This document shows, piece after piece, positions 36,144 through 47,645 of a stretch of 64,000 nucleotides of DNA. Every line of letters begins with the position of its first letter. The stretch's first letter is position 1. The position numbers and the translations under genes were made by a program. Source of the stretch: Isoetes taiwanensis (Eukaryota > Streptophyta > Lycopodiopsida > Isoetales > Isoetaceae); NCBI GenBank assembly GCA_021234155.1, contig JAJEKV010000012.1:4653789-4717788 (forward strand). Direction: 5' to 3'. The notes beneath the pieces were generated by a model. The model did no database searches. It worked only from the letters and a program-made list of their open reading frames with translations, and was not told where the DNA came from.

Positions 36144-37482
36144 TCAGGGGCCATTCAGCATCAACTGGGTCACCACCCGAGAAAACTGGTTGCTACCTTT
36201 GAGCAAGTAGAAAGTTGATTTTCCAGCAGTGACACAGTCACTTAACCAGCCAGCCCTCAAATTGTCCATGTCTTCTTTGGCAAACCAGTCCCGGTTAATC
36301 ACCATCTGGAGTCAGTAGATTGTAAGTGGGGAATCCATAATAATCTCACTAAACAAAAACAAGACTATTATCACTCACATCATTCTCCTTGCTGTACATC
36401 TCTCTGATGAATTTCTGAACATAACCAATAACATAGATGCCACAGTCCTGGTTGTTGTGTTGCTGTGGAGCTTCCATTGAAATACACGGTGCATTATGCA
36501 ATGCTGATGCCTCATGCTTCCACCTCATGAATACATCACTTAAGAACCTGCAAGTCAAGTCATTAGAATACAGCATTGAAAACATAGATTAAATAGATTG
36601 AAATTGGCAAAAGGCACACTCACAAGGTGATGAACCCTCGGACTGAAGCATGGAGGAGCTCATAGGAATCGAAATGCAGTATGCAAGGGCAGGGCTTCTT
36701 CAGCTTCTGGCATGCCAAAGGATCAGCTACCAAAATGAACAGGCTCCAATGGCCACTGCAAAACACTAGCTGCAATAAGTTCAAACTATAACTAGCAATG
36801 CAATAAAGAATTCGGAGTCCCAATCCCAAATTACCTTGCATTAACCGGTATGTAGTAGAACTGTGCATACGGGATTTTCCAATACGCCTTACCAAATGGG
36901 GACCCTGGAATTAGCTTCACAAACTGGTCGTAGGCAGCACACAGCCCTGGTTTCGAACCATTTAGGAATAGACCAAAAGCAGCAGGGTGCAGGAGGACAT
37001 GGTGACAACATTTTTGGGCCGGAATTGAGTGTGCAAGAACCTTGAGCCACTGAATTTAGCTTACCATGTAAGAAATAAAAACAAGGACAACACACTTACA
37101 GTAAATAAGCTCCTAAGCAGTCGGCATCGATATCAGAATCCTCACAACCGAGGGCACCTGGAATAATGGAGAACTTGAGGGCCTCTGCCTCAGAGATGTG
37201 GAATTCAACATCGGATGATTTGCTGCCCACCTTCAACAGATGACTTTGGACCACAATTGGATAATTTAGAGAAAATTTAAACTGCCAAAACTCCCTTCTA
37301 ATCCCTCTGTCATATGATAGTAGAGATTCAAAGAAGTAGGGGTCCAGCACATACAAATACCACATTTTTATCTTGCTCGAGGGCGGAGGAGCCAATTCAT
37401 CGGCAGTTGCAGGCTGATCCTCTGATTCTTCATGCACAATATGGTTTGGAGCCATCTGATCTGCATCCCTCCCGGCCTGCAC
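36144..37482 (-). CDS. Ulp1/SENP-like cysteine protease (peptidase C48), partial
   Basis: Minus-strand exons inferred as 36835-~37060, 36624-36755, 36379-36547 and 36144-36305 (stop). They encode YDQFVKLIPGSPFGKAYWKI, YYIPVNA|SGHWSLFILV, ILHFDSYELL, FITLFLSDVFMRW, PQQHNNQDCGIYVIGYVQKF and a last exon MVINRDWFAKEDMDNLRAGW. The C48 triad is complete: His (GHWSL, 36749-36751), Asp (HFDSY, 36668-36670), Cys (QDCG, 36442-36444), with the oxyanion Gln. Splice sites are GT-AG. An upstream frame (37482-37100) probably encodes the N-terminal part, but the joining intron near 37030-37095 is unclear. In cells such enzymes remove SUMO. In plants many copies ride in MULE-like transposons, and a MULE transposase lies 1.7 kb to the left. 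No lesion is seen in the catalytic exons. Confidence 0.7.
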
Positions 37483-37491
37483 AAAAGTCCA

Positions 37492-37541
37492 TTTCCTTGG
37501 GGTACCCTGCCGAGTTTCCTACAAAGGGTACCCCAAGGAAA
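37492..37541. repeat. Perfect 17-bp hairpin
   Basis: TTTCCTTGGGGTACCCT at 37492-37508 and its exact complement at 37525-37541, with a 16-base loop. It sits exactly between the start of the minus-strand protease frame and the plus-strand RLT-like fragment. Confidence 0.85.
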
Positions 37542-37542
37542 G

Positions 37543-38025
37543 GAGACCACAGAACGTGAATTGCAGGAAGAGCGGCTAAGGGAGATCAAGGCAAGGATTA
37601 GGAGCCAGCATGGCAATTTGGAAGATAAGGTTTTGTTTGGTGATTTGAGCTCTGAACAGCGCCAATTGGACGATGATGATGTGAGTGCGGAGGTAGAGGC
37701 TGCGAAAACACGTCAATTTAGCTCCCCTCCTCCCAAAACCCCAAATTCGAAAGCTCTCAGGCAAAGCTCTCAGACATTCTTTAAAACAGAAACACACATT
37801 AAACCTTTAGTCGAACAACATTACTATGAATCACAAGCAGAACTCAGACAACAACCTTGGATAGAGCCATGGAAGCAGCCTGGCTCGGCTACTGAAACAT
37901 CTGCCATTGCCTTGGTTGAATCCCAGCTGGGGGAGCCATTACGAGAAGATGGGCCAATGCTAGGTTATGAGTTTGACCCACTTCGTCCAGGAGCATTTGG
38001 GATCCCCCATTCCAGTTCTCGTTAA
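37543..38025 (+). pseudogene. Captured gene fragment resembling RLT homeobox-DDT protein
   Basis: Plus-strand frame rich in charged residues (TERELQEERLREIKARIRSQ) ending ESQLGEPLREDGPMLGYEFD, PLRPGAFG and a stop after IPHSSSR. The QLGEPLREDGPxLGxEFDPLPPGAFG block is, from memory, characteristic of plant RLT (RINGLET-like) homeobox-DDT proteins, partners of ISWI remodellers. No homeobox or DDT domain is present, so this would be an isolated exon or two. It abuts a hairpin on the left and the GATCCC motif cluster on the right, consistent with transduplication by a transposon. The upstream part of the frame overlaps the protease gene antisense and is not real coding. Confidence 0.5.
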
Positions 38026-38299
38026 TCGACGTATTTAGGCTGATTTCGAGGTTAATCGACTCCTTCACCATCTGTAAAATAACATAACGGGATAAAATAA
38101 GCTTTTAATGCAATAAAAACAGACCCATCGATGGCGCTTGCGAAGATTCTTACCTTTAAATAGTCGCCAGATGCAACAGCAACGACAGCGGCGGTGGATT
38201 CGGTAGCAATCGGGCCCTTTCTGCTCAGAGATGGTCGGAAAGGGCAATCGTTCTTGACGCACAGAGTTCGGGCATAGCCATCGCCAGACTGTGTTCCCT

Positions 38300-38965
38300 T
38301 CCTCCGGAATCCCCACCGCAAACGTGGTGACTCCCTATTGGGACCTGTACGAATAACTGGCGATTTTTCCGCCCTCCGGTAACACCATGAGTGGATGGCG
38401 TACGGCACTGACCCTGGTGTTTGCTCGCCGTCAGACATTAATTCAAACCAGTGGCTTCGATTGCACCACGTGGACGGTCCAGGCTCTTGGCCACGCAGTG
38501 GTGATCCCGGAGGACGTTTTCACCGAAATGTCCTCGCGGGGATCCCGGAGGGCAGCATATTCCTGGGCCCCCGATATCGGCCATGGTGGTGATCCCGGAG
38601 GCCGGGATAACCTGGCATATATCGGGCGGCCGATATCGGCCAAGTGATGGTGATCCCGGAGGAGGGGATCATACCCGTCGGATTCGGGGATCCCGGAGGA
38701 GGGATTCACCACGGCCGATACAGGCGCAGTTATCGGCCACGGCATGGGGATCCCGGAGGCCGGGATCACGTGCTGGTGATTCCGGACGGCAGGAGCACCG
38801 CGTACTTTTTATGGTGATACCGGAGGCGGGGAACACCACGGACGGCCCGGATGTGGCGTGGCCCCTCATGTGCGCCAGTACGGTGAAACAGAGGGGCCTG
38901 GAACGGGTTCCGTCGAGCCCTGGTGGTGATACCGGAGGACGGTATTTTTACCTCCGGGATCCCCG
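38300..38965. repeat. Cluster of GGTGATCCCGGAGG motifs
   Basis: At least nine copies of (T)GGTGATCCCGGAGG or close variants (GGGGATCCCGGAGG, GGTGATACCGGAGG), mostly in one orientation, spaced by 30-90 unrelated bases. Several are followed by a partial reverse complement (GGGATCACC or GGGATAACC), giving small hairpins. The core word is shared with the 34.56-35.9 kb array, but the intervening DNA is not. Confidence 0.8.
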
Positions 38966-39059
38966 AAACCAGGGTAAGACTATCCTGAGCCCTATATGGA
39001 GCTGCAGATCCTGCTGCCCAACAGACTCGAATTCTCTGTCCGGATCAGGCCTTGCTTGA

Positions 39060-40925
39060 ATAATATGCTGATTTTGATTCTGAAACTGCCCAACTGGAAC
39101 TGTCATTTGATAAGTTATATCAACTTCAAAATCTAATAGAAAATTTCTTATACAGAATTTAGGACAAAATTATATGTTAAAATACTCCAAAATCACCACC
39201 TGTAAGTATCAAGAGGATAACAAATGATGCATTCTTCTTATATCTACATAGAAAATTACTCTATCAACTTGCATATAGTATAATTAAGGTTTAACCATGC
39301 AATTAACTAGATTTAAAGATGATGTACAACCATAGGATTAATACATTAAAGGTTAAAAATTTGAGTTAAATCCAAAATTATAGGCTAAAAACTCATCATT
39401 TACTAGCTAGTGATGTTTATTGATGAATGAAAGTGAAGATCGTGAAGTTGAAGTATAAGAATAAAAAATTAAACCATATGACCAATTGTATAGAGCATAT
39501 ATCTCTCACTAGCCCTATCCATTTTGTCCCCATAATGATACCATGGTTTCTTACCTTTAATAACATAATTTTTGAAAGGTGTGAGTGGAAGTCCATCTAG
39601 ATTCAATTGCTGAATAAGTACCTCTCACAGTTGTTTGTGCTTAAACATTGCCCTCAAATTATGCAAGCTCGTCTAACCAATTAATTTTATCCTATAGAGA
39701 ATTGTACGCATAAACTATATTCTAAAGTTGAGATCAAAACTGATTAAGATGTTGCCTCTATTAATTTTTAAACTTTCAGTCCTATGGACCAATAATGGTC
39801 TGCAAGTGGAACTGCATATAGCACTCTAACTTGACTTTTTATAGTCATAAACTTCTATATTTTTCTTTGAATGTTTTTGCATTGATTTCATGACATGGGA
39901 CATTTCGAGAATGTGAATTTTCAAAGTCACATCTCAAGGAATAAATCTAGAATAGACATAGAAGACATATTTGAATTTGATGCTATAAAGTTAAATCCAA
40001 ATCTCAAGGTTATGATCAACAAATATTTTTTATTACAAAAGTAAATTAGAAGCTATTCATATCCCAAAATTCAACTTGAGATCAATTAACATAAGAAAGT
40101 TATTGATTTTAAATGGACCTATGGACCAGTAATGGGCTCAGGTACAAAAACCTTTCTTGATTTCTTGTGACTATGTCTTTTGCGTTTTTAATAAGCTTGT
40201 TTTTGCATTGATTTCATATCATTTTGAACTTTCATACTATGCTTTTTTGGAGGACATCATAGAGTAAATTTTGCTCTATAAGGGGAAATATTAATCATTA
40301 TTACAAGTTACCTAAAATTGAGATCAAAAGTGGAAGTCCAAACATCAAATTCAAGGCGAGCCAACATTTTTATGGATAGAGGAACTTGTCAATTGCTTAT
40401 ACGTCAAATATTAGCTCAAAATGCATTTCCTTGTAAAAGTTCTTGTATTTAAACTACAACTGTCTTCTGGGAACTATAATTGGTTCTGAGGAGGCAGAAA
40501 GCAGTTTTGACCCTATCATGTTTGAATGGCCCTATCTTTCTTCACAGACTTCGGATTGACATGTAGTTTTTTGTGTCATTTTTCTTATCTCGTGTAGAAA
40601 AATATAATCATAATCAAAAAATTTGAAAAAATCATTTTGTCGAGATAGTTTAGCTTTATGTAAACATGAAGTTTTTGGTACTTGACCCCCCTGAGTTCGC
40701 TAGAGCATAACTTACAAGAATGGGGGTATATATATATTTTAGGTATTTTTCTAGTGGACCATGACTGCCATATATAAACTCCTAGGAAGGGTCCAAGTAG
40801 ATTTTCTACCATTGATTCTATTTGAATTTTAAAGTGAACACTTCAAATACTCTAGTATTAAAGCTCCTGGTTATGACCGCTGATATGCAATGCTAAGGGA
40901 CTCTTGTGCTTTTTATTTTGATTTA
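39060..40925. repeat. AT-rich spacer with a diverged ~335-bp repeat
   Basis: No gene. CCTATGGACCAATAATGG at 39781 and CCTATGGACCAGTAATGG at 40119, then TGTTTTTGCATTGATTTCAT at 39874 and 40199, show two diverged copies of a ~325-340-base unit. The rest is strongly AT-rich. Confidence 0.5.
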
Positions 40926-41144
40926 AAACATTGCGCTCTTGTAGGGGATCCAGATTTGATATCTATATCAAGGACATAGCTTCTGCTATACACAATATAG
41001 AAGTTGGGTCATCAAGTTATGCTGGCGCTTATTTTTGTGCAGCCACGTGGCATGTGCCAATAACGCGGAATGGAAATCGGGGCACCTGTTCCGCACAGCA
41101 GGTAAATTTTAGGGTAAATAGCCGGTAAACGACCGGAGAGCTTC

Positions 41145-41335
41145 TTGCCAGAGTTTTCTACAAAGCTGCTTGCAGAGCTTTTGGATTCTTGCAGAGCCAG
41201 ATTTCTTGCAGATTCCCGAGCTTCTTACCGAGTTTTCTACAGAGCTTCTTGTAGAGCTGTCAGATCTTTTTGCAGAGCCAGATTTCTTGCAGATTCTGGA
41301 GCTTCTTGTAGAGCTGGGACGAGAGCTGAGATGTT
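41145..41335. repeat. Short repeats around GAGCTTCTTGCAGAG
   Basis: Imperfect copies of GAGCTTCTTGC/TAGAG, CCAGATTTCTTGCAGATTC and GAGTTTTCTACA(A/G)AGCT, arranged as a duplicated ~95-base block. The 85-codon ORF across it follows the repeat and is not supported as a gene. Confidence 0.6.
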
Positions 41336-41501
41336 GCCGGAGGAAAACTGTATTATAAACAAGCCTGTTTTATGTCCCCACCGGAAGAAGAGGCTCATTT
41401 GAGTTAAAAGCTTGGGGTTTGGCTGCAGAGCTTCTGTTCTTGTAGGATCTTATTGCAGAAATTTTTGAGCTTCAAGACTCGATTCCTCAACTTCTATATT
41501 G

Positions 41502-41566
41502 TAGGGGAAGCGAAGCAGGGGCTCCCGTTCCGAAAAATAACGGGAGCCCCTGCTTCCCTTCCCCTA
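41502..41566. repeat. Hairpin, 28-bp arms, 9-base loop
   Basis: Arms 41502-41529 and 41539-41566 are inverted copies with one mismatch; core GCAGGGGCTCCCGTT / AACGGGAGCCCCTGC. The tight loop and GC-rich stem make it a stable RNA or DNA hairpin. Confidence 0.85.
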
Positions 41567-41849
41567 TACAGCTTTGCTAGATTTGATCATGCTGACAGAG
41601 AAAATGGCAAGCCCAAACCTGTTGTGCCTTGGATCTTTCTGTTGTGGGTTTTTTTGCAAATCCAATTCCAGCACATGGGGGTTTGAAATTTTGCCCACAA
41701 ATTGGGGCTTGTCTGCCATGATTTGTAAGGCCCATGGACCTGATTTGTAGACCCCAAAACAGGGGCATGGTCTGCAACATTTAGGCAGATCCCTGAAATC
41801 TTTTCCGACCAAAGGGTTCCCTTGTGCTTTACTGTTTAGAACGTGGCAT

Positions 41850-42439
41850 TTAGGGTGTGGTCACATGATCATGTCAACATGGATGGAAGGACGTCAAAAT
41901 GCAAAAAATAAGGGGTCACATGTCTGTTTTTGACATGAATGGATTGCCGTCAACATGGATCCGTCCACCGGCTTCCTCTTCGGTTGGATGGGTTCATGTT
42001 GACATGAATCCCTAGATATCTGACACGTAGCAACTTTCAAAAACCCTAAACCGTCCATTTTCTAAACATTTTTTTGAACGTTTGTTTCTTCTGGAGGAAC
42101 GGAAGCAAAAACGGTGCAGCAGAGAGGAGAAGGAAAATCGGTGCAGGGGAGAGGATCTCTGGCATCATGCAGCACAGGTACAAGCATCGGAATCGGAATT
42201 GATCAGTCCAAAGCATCGGAGAAACGAAGATCGAAGATCGACAGGCATCGGAATTGATCAGTCCAAGCAACGAAGAGGAATAGAATGGCGCCGTGAAAGA
42301 GAAAGAGGCGCGAAATTTTGGTACTTTAATGTGACGTGGCAGTTAGTATTTGACATGAACATGTGACCCCGGAGTTTTAGAAACGATCATGTCAACATGA
42401 CATAGATCATGTCAACATGATCATGTGACCCGGCCCTTA
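41850..42439. mobile_element. MITE-like element with CATGTCAACATG termini
   Basis: Left end TAGGGTGTGGTCACATGATC ATGTCAACATG; right end is its approximate complement (CATGATCATGTGACC CGGCCCTTAG), about 25 of 31 positions matching. The element is about 590 bases and contains further internal copies of GGTCACATG, CATGTTGACATG and TGACATGAAT. No transposase. Target duplication not clear. Confidence 0.55.
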
Positions 42440-45328
42440 GCCCGATGATCACATGCTAGGGTAAGTTGCAAATAGAAAGGCCTGCAAGCTTCGATTGATG
42501 TGTAGTCTTTGTTTTAGATCTTAGGGAATAAATGTTCCGAGCTTAAAATTTCTTAATAGAAGGTGGCTTGGCAAGGCCAGTGAATTTCTTGAGGCAACCA
42601 AGTTCTTGAACACAGTGAGATTTGAAAGGGATCTCATTATTTTGAACATGATTCTTAAGCTGGATTTTATAGCTTGGTTGTAATAAAGACTAGTAGACAG
42701 TCAGCTTCAGAAATTTCACCTTTTTATGTCTCGCAATCCTGAACTATTGTCCTCTCTTTTTGTTTCCGTTTATGTTCTAGCTTTTATTGATGTAGATATG
42801 TTATCCTACTGTAAATATGGGTGTGTATTATGTTTCCAGACAATTAAATAACGGTGAGCTTGACTTCTGCTACAATTTCTGCACCAGATCTTGAGGTTGC
42901 TAGTGCAAATGATGGTAGGTTGTACGCATTCGGTAAGATTACAAAGTTGGATGTAAATTCGTCTCGTTAAAACTCTTGCTTTATAAAACCATTTCCTGCC
43001 TTAAAATGCTTATGTCCCCTTCAAGTATTTTCTCACGTTGAAGATGGCAGATGTTTGTCTTGAAAATTGCATTGTCAATCCAAATGTTTAAAGAAAAGTT
43101 AAGGTCTTAGGTTAACTTACAAGGTGGCAACATTTATGCATTTTATGTGATATTGTTATTGCAGTGCATTTGCTAATTGCCACAGACTTGCATCATAGAG
43201 CAAGTTCCCTAATCTCTATTATGTTGATTGCTTCGTTATGTGCACTGTTATGCAGGAATGATGATGTACATGCTAAGTTAGGTTAAACCATCCAGGTCCA
43301 TTAGTCTGCCTATGTTTCGAATCGAGTTTGCAGTGAATAAGTCATTTGGGAAATGATGCTAGGTCACGTGCATTAGTTTAAGGCATGTGCTCTATGGCCA
43401 CAATTTAAGGCATCTGCTCTATGGCCATGGAGGTGACACCATCCAGTTGGTCTATAAAGCTTCTAGCCTTGGGCATCACCACATTCATGATATGCAACTT
43501 TATCTTTCGCAAGCTCTAAGTGGGGAGCAAAATATAGTCTGTTTCCATTATCCAGTCCAAGTAAAAGCATTTTAGGCAATATTTGATACAATTTAGGTAA
43601 CAAATAACATGCTGTTTGCAAGAGTTTATTTCTTTGACAGGGCAGATGCTAGGTTTAATGTTTGCAAGCCAAGGGAGATGTTAAGTTTAATGTTTGCAAG
43701 GATCTATATTTCAAACAACAGCCTCTGAGGGTGGATGATTTGTAGCTTCAAGGAATTTCGACTATGTGCAAGAGTATTATCATAGTGCAAAGAGAGCTTA
43801 ATACTTACTAGTTATGGTGCCTGGCATTGCCGGGCGTAACTACAAATTTATTGTAGAATTATATGAATAAGATGTTGGCTTAGGAACATATGTAGGGTTG
43901 TCAATGGTGCTCCTTTTAAGTTATTGTCCAAGTTGGATGTTAAATTTACAACTATTGAAAGGTCTGTGCAACAATATGAATCATAAGAAGTTGTGCATGT
44001 CAAATATGGCAATGCCAATTGCAAAGCATATTGGTCTAGAATATTTGTGTAGTTTTTATTGGTTCACGAAACTACGAACAATGATTGTCGAAGAAAGAAT
44101 ATGTAATTTAGATGTCATGTTTACCCTGGAAAATATCTAGTCTATTTTAGGTTTTTCCATTTTAACAAAGCAACCCAAGGGAAGGAAGCCTATGCATATC
44201 ATGTGCACTGAATACTCGCACTTAGTGCTGGATTTGTGGCATGATAAATTCTGCTATGTTGCTATTGTTGTGATTTTTCGATTTTGTGATGTGCATGTAG
44301 GATTACACATTTGGCTCTATATGTATTTTATTTTATTTTTAATCAACTCTAAATCTTTGAAATCTTTGGATGCTAAAAGGGAATTTGTTTTGTCTATTCA
44401 TTTGATTGCCCATTTTTCTTATTACCATATTAAGCCTTGGCGCCAATAGTTTACTTGAAATACTCGTGAAGTTATAGCTAGCTTTTCAAATTTAAAGGAA
44501 TTGTATGTAGAAATCTAAGCCCTTAGCACCAATAGCTTATTTGGCGCTATTCATTAAGTTGTGGCTTGGTTGTCAAATCGCTATTCATTAAGTTGTGTCT
44601 TGTTTGCCAAATCTAAAAAAGTTATCTCAAAATATCTGAGAGATGCCTGTTGAGAGGTTCTAGCAATTATTTTCTTAAGAAAGTGAAGCACTTGTTGCCT
44701 TCTTAAGTCATGCATTGGAACATAAACCCAGGATAGCCTTGCTTCATGTGTTTTTTCTTTATAATTTAATTTTTTCCTTAAAACTCAACGAATGCAAAAT
44801 ATTGGCTTTGCTAGTCAACACACATTATGTGTTGAAAAATCTATAAAATAGAGCACTGAGATTTTAATATGTTATATGTCACAAAAGATGATCTAGAAAC
44901 AATACACGTCAACATGTTTGTAGGCAATATGGATGCTTTTCTTTGAGATTCTCTTGAAAAATGGAAACTTATGGACCAATTAGACTTATCTTCTCAGACT
45001 TATCTTCTCAGATACTGCATATGGAAAGTTTTGTAACTCGAGAGTAGCAATTAGGTTGTGTTGATGATTTCCATTGTTAGCATTGACTTATAGGAAAGAA
45101 GTCTTGATTAATTAAATAAATTCTCAGTCACACCTGTTCAAGGTCTTAGTAGAGCCTGTCCTTTTATACAGGGTGGAAGTATGGGGCCCAGTAGTATCAC
45201 TTGTGTACACAAAGTGTTTAATTGTGATAAGCCTGGAATTCCAGAATCTTAGTTAAAACTACTATTGCATTTGATTTTATAAGCTCCATATATTTTGAAT
45301 GACCAATAATTCATGATATATTGGATAG
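42440..45328. other. No gene recognised
   Basis: AT-rich region, perhaps former intron of the CDK fragment to its right. Short frames at 43.9-44.45 kb have no domain support. A 25-base direct repeat GGCAT(G/C)TGCTCTATGGCCA occurs at ~43382 and ~43409. Confidence 0.3.
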
Positions 45329-45532
45329 GTGGAGCAGCTGCATAAGATTTTTAAGCTCTGTGGTTCTCCATCAGAGGAATATTGGAAAAAATCCAAACTT
45401 CCCCATGCAACTATGTTCAGACCTCAGCAAACTTACAAAGGATGTATTACTGAAAACTACAAGGACTTCCCATCTTCATCATTGGCTCTTTTAGAGACAC
45501 TTCTTGCACACCCAAAACGATTGGAAAATAAA
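45329..45532 (+). pseudogene. CDK-type kinase exon (C-lobe), plus strand
   Basis: After an acceptor (GGATAG, 45328) the frame encodes VEQLHKIFKLCGSPSEEYWK, KSKLPHATMFRPQQTYKGCI, TENYKDFPSSSLALLETLLA. This is the C-lobe segment following the T-loop in plant CDKC/CRK-type CDC2-like kinases, where it is directly preceded by KPIMPGRTE. After LLA the usual IDPADRGTA is replaced by HPKRLENKG and then a possible donor (GTATAC, 45533). The preceding exon of the same gene type lies at 47646-47902 on the opposite strand, so this is a rearranged fragment. Confidence 0.7.
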
Positions 45533-45533
45533 G

Positions 45534-46645
45534 GTATACTTGCATATTTGCACCGTTTAAGCATTTCTTGGTTCCTAAAGCATTGCTACTTTGTGATTCA
45601 TTAGTTCTCATATTCACCTTATGTGCAAATAGAGTACTGTAACAGTTCCTTTTTGGATGGACATCGATTCCTTCCTTGCTGTGATAGGGTTTTTAGTGAT
45701 TCAAAAATGGGGCATCATGGCAGTCCATGATGAGGAAACCTTGAATTATTCTGTAGGTTTAGATACCGTGTTGACTAAATGTCTCAGATCCCAAACTGCC
45801 TGTTTTCATGCCCACCAAACGAAGAGTGTGGGCAACAATGATTTAGCCTACATAGTTCTCTTTTTTAAGTGCTGCTTGATAAAATATATCTCCTGTTTCC
45901 TTAAAAAATGTGTGCAAACATAATGTCTAATTGTGTATATTGGTTCTATATCTTGAAGAGATCAAAAAGCAGATACGTCGATAGAAGAATATAAAATATA
46001 CACTACAAGTTAGGTGATGCAGGCAGGCAGTTCTTAATATTAAACTTCTGCCATGATTTTGACAGCTGGGCCTCCTCTGACAATAAGAACACTTATATTT
46101 TCTAAAATAGTTCAAGAAGATATCATCATAGTTCATATTCTTAGATCTTCTGGCACAAAACTATAACACGAGCCATTCAATAAATTTAAAAGAGGAACGC
46201 CGTGTGTCATTGTTTTAGAAAGTAGCTTGGTCCATCTTTATGCCACATATATAACCATAACACGAGCCATTCAAGTTCCCTCAATTTGCATTTTAGGAGT
46301 TGTTCATGGAAGGCTCCATTGATTGTCCTCGATGGGGAATGCTTGGGCATAGAAGTGTACACAACTTGGTGTTCAATGAAGATGAAGGCATGCCCTGCAC
46401 AGAAGACATGGAGGAAAGTAAAGCAGAGATGGAGGAAAGTAAAGCGGAAAATAGATGCATTTGAATGTATTACATGCCAAATTCATCGTGGATGGATCAT
46501 GACATTAAGATGAATGTCCTGAAGACTGGATTTGGTAACTCAGTTGCATCTTTGTCAAAACTTAATTGTTTAAGCAATCTGCTATTTTGTCACTACTCTT
46601 GAGATTTATAATATTGTTTTTTTGCAAGAAGTCATGTAGATCTCT
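45534..46645. other. No gene recognised
   Basis: AT-rich DNA. Two copies of TATAACCATAACACGAGCCATTC-like words occur near 46160 and 46255. No coding region supported. Confidence 0.3.
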
Positions 46646-46647
46646 AT

Positions 46648-47645
46648 GTGATCTAGAGAATGAGAATGAGAATGAGAATGATTTTTTATCGTCCACTCGA
46701 AAATAATCGGCCTATGGGACCATTAAGGAGCCTTACAAGAAACTTATTACCGTCCGGTTAAAAAAACCCCCACCGAAGTGTTTTCGAGGGAAAACCGCGG
46801 GCGATAATAAGAATGCTGTCAAACTGTACAAGTATACATCAATGTATATATACATGTCAAGTGTGTGCCCGAGGACACAGCTGATCTCGCATGTCCATAA
46901 CCTCCTGAAGGTATGATCCCAGCACCCGTACGGATGCTGTGCTCAATGTCACATGTAATGGCTGGCCAGGCCTGACCAACTCAACATAGCGCGTCCGAAT
47001 TTGATCATATGCTGGGCAACTTTGAAGGGTATGAGATTCATCCTCAATGACACCCATTTGGCAGCATTGACAGAGCCTGTTGTGGCGTGGCTCACCAATC
47101 CATCTGCCCGCCTCAATTCCAAGATGATGTGCCCTCGCGGCGAATGGAGGCAATGAGTCGCCTTTTCATGGGCAAGGGGCACGCAGTAGCATTGCGGGCC
47201 TCGCTCCAATGTGGGATTTATGTGGCCGATAGTGTCTTTGCCTTGACATGTTCAAGGGCATTGGCATCCCAAAGCTTGCCGAGGAAGCAAGCGTCCAAGA
47301 TATTGCCTCAAGGTATGGCGATGCGCCTGCTTTTTATATGTATGCACTGTGTTCTGCACATTCCATCTAGCCAACCATTGAGCTCTCTTTTCCCTCCAAA
47401 GAAATGCCTTGAGGCGCCCCCATTGCCATGATATAAGCTAGCTTAGGGAGACGAGCATCGTCCATATTGACCATCTTCTGAAAATAGACAATGTGGCGAT
47501 CAAGGGCCGCCCTCTGAAGAGGCAAGAATCCTGTCTCCTGCAGTAGAATTTGATATGGGACTGTGGACTTCACCCCTAGTGCTCGTACTAAGAAGGCTTT
47601 CTGGACCTGCTCCAAGTCATTCACAATATCTAGAAAAGAAAGTAC
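46648..47645 (-). mobile_element. LINE 3' region ending in a GAATGA repeat, copy 1
   Basis: Minus strand from ~47640 encodes [40 protein letters not shown] and [18 protein letters not shown], a stretch typical of the region after the reverse transcriptase of non-LTR elements (LExVQxxFLRxxLGVxxxTP). After frame breaks near 47150 it continues as RHNRLCQCCQMGVIEDESHT with HxLQSCPAYDQIRTRY, a CCHC-like zinc motif, to a stop at 46857. The 3' UTR runs to a (GAATGA)n tract at ~46652-46681 instead of poly(A). It lies in the intron directly after the minus-strand CDK exon. 5' truncated and broken. Confidence 0.7.

Noticed and set aside
37432-37545. N-terminal extension of the RLT-like frame (MHNMVWSHLICIPP...)
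   Set aside because: Antisense to the C48 gene and running through a hairpin; taken as a chance open frame.
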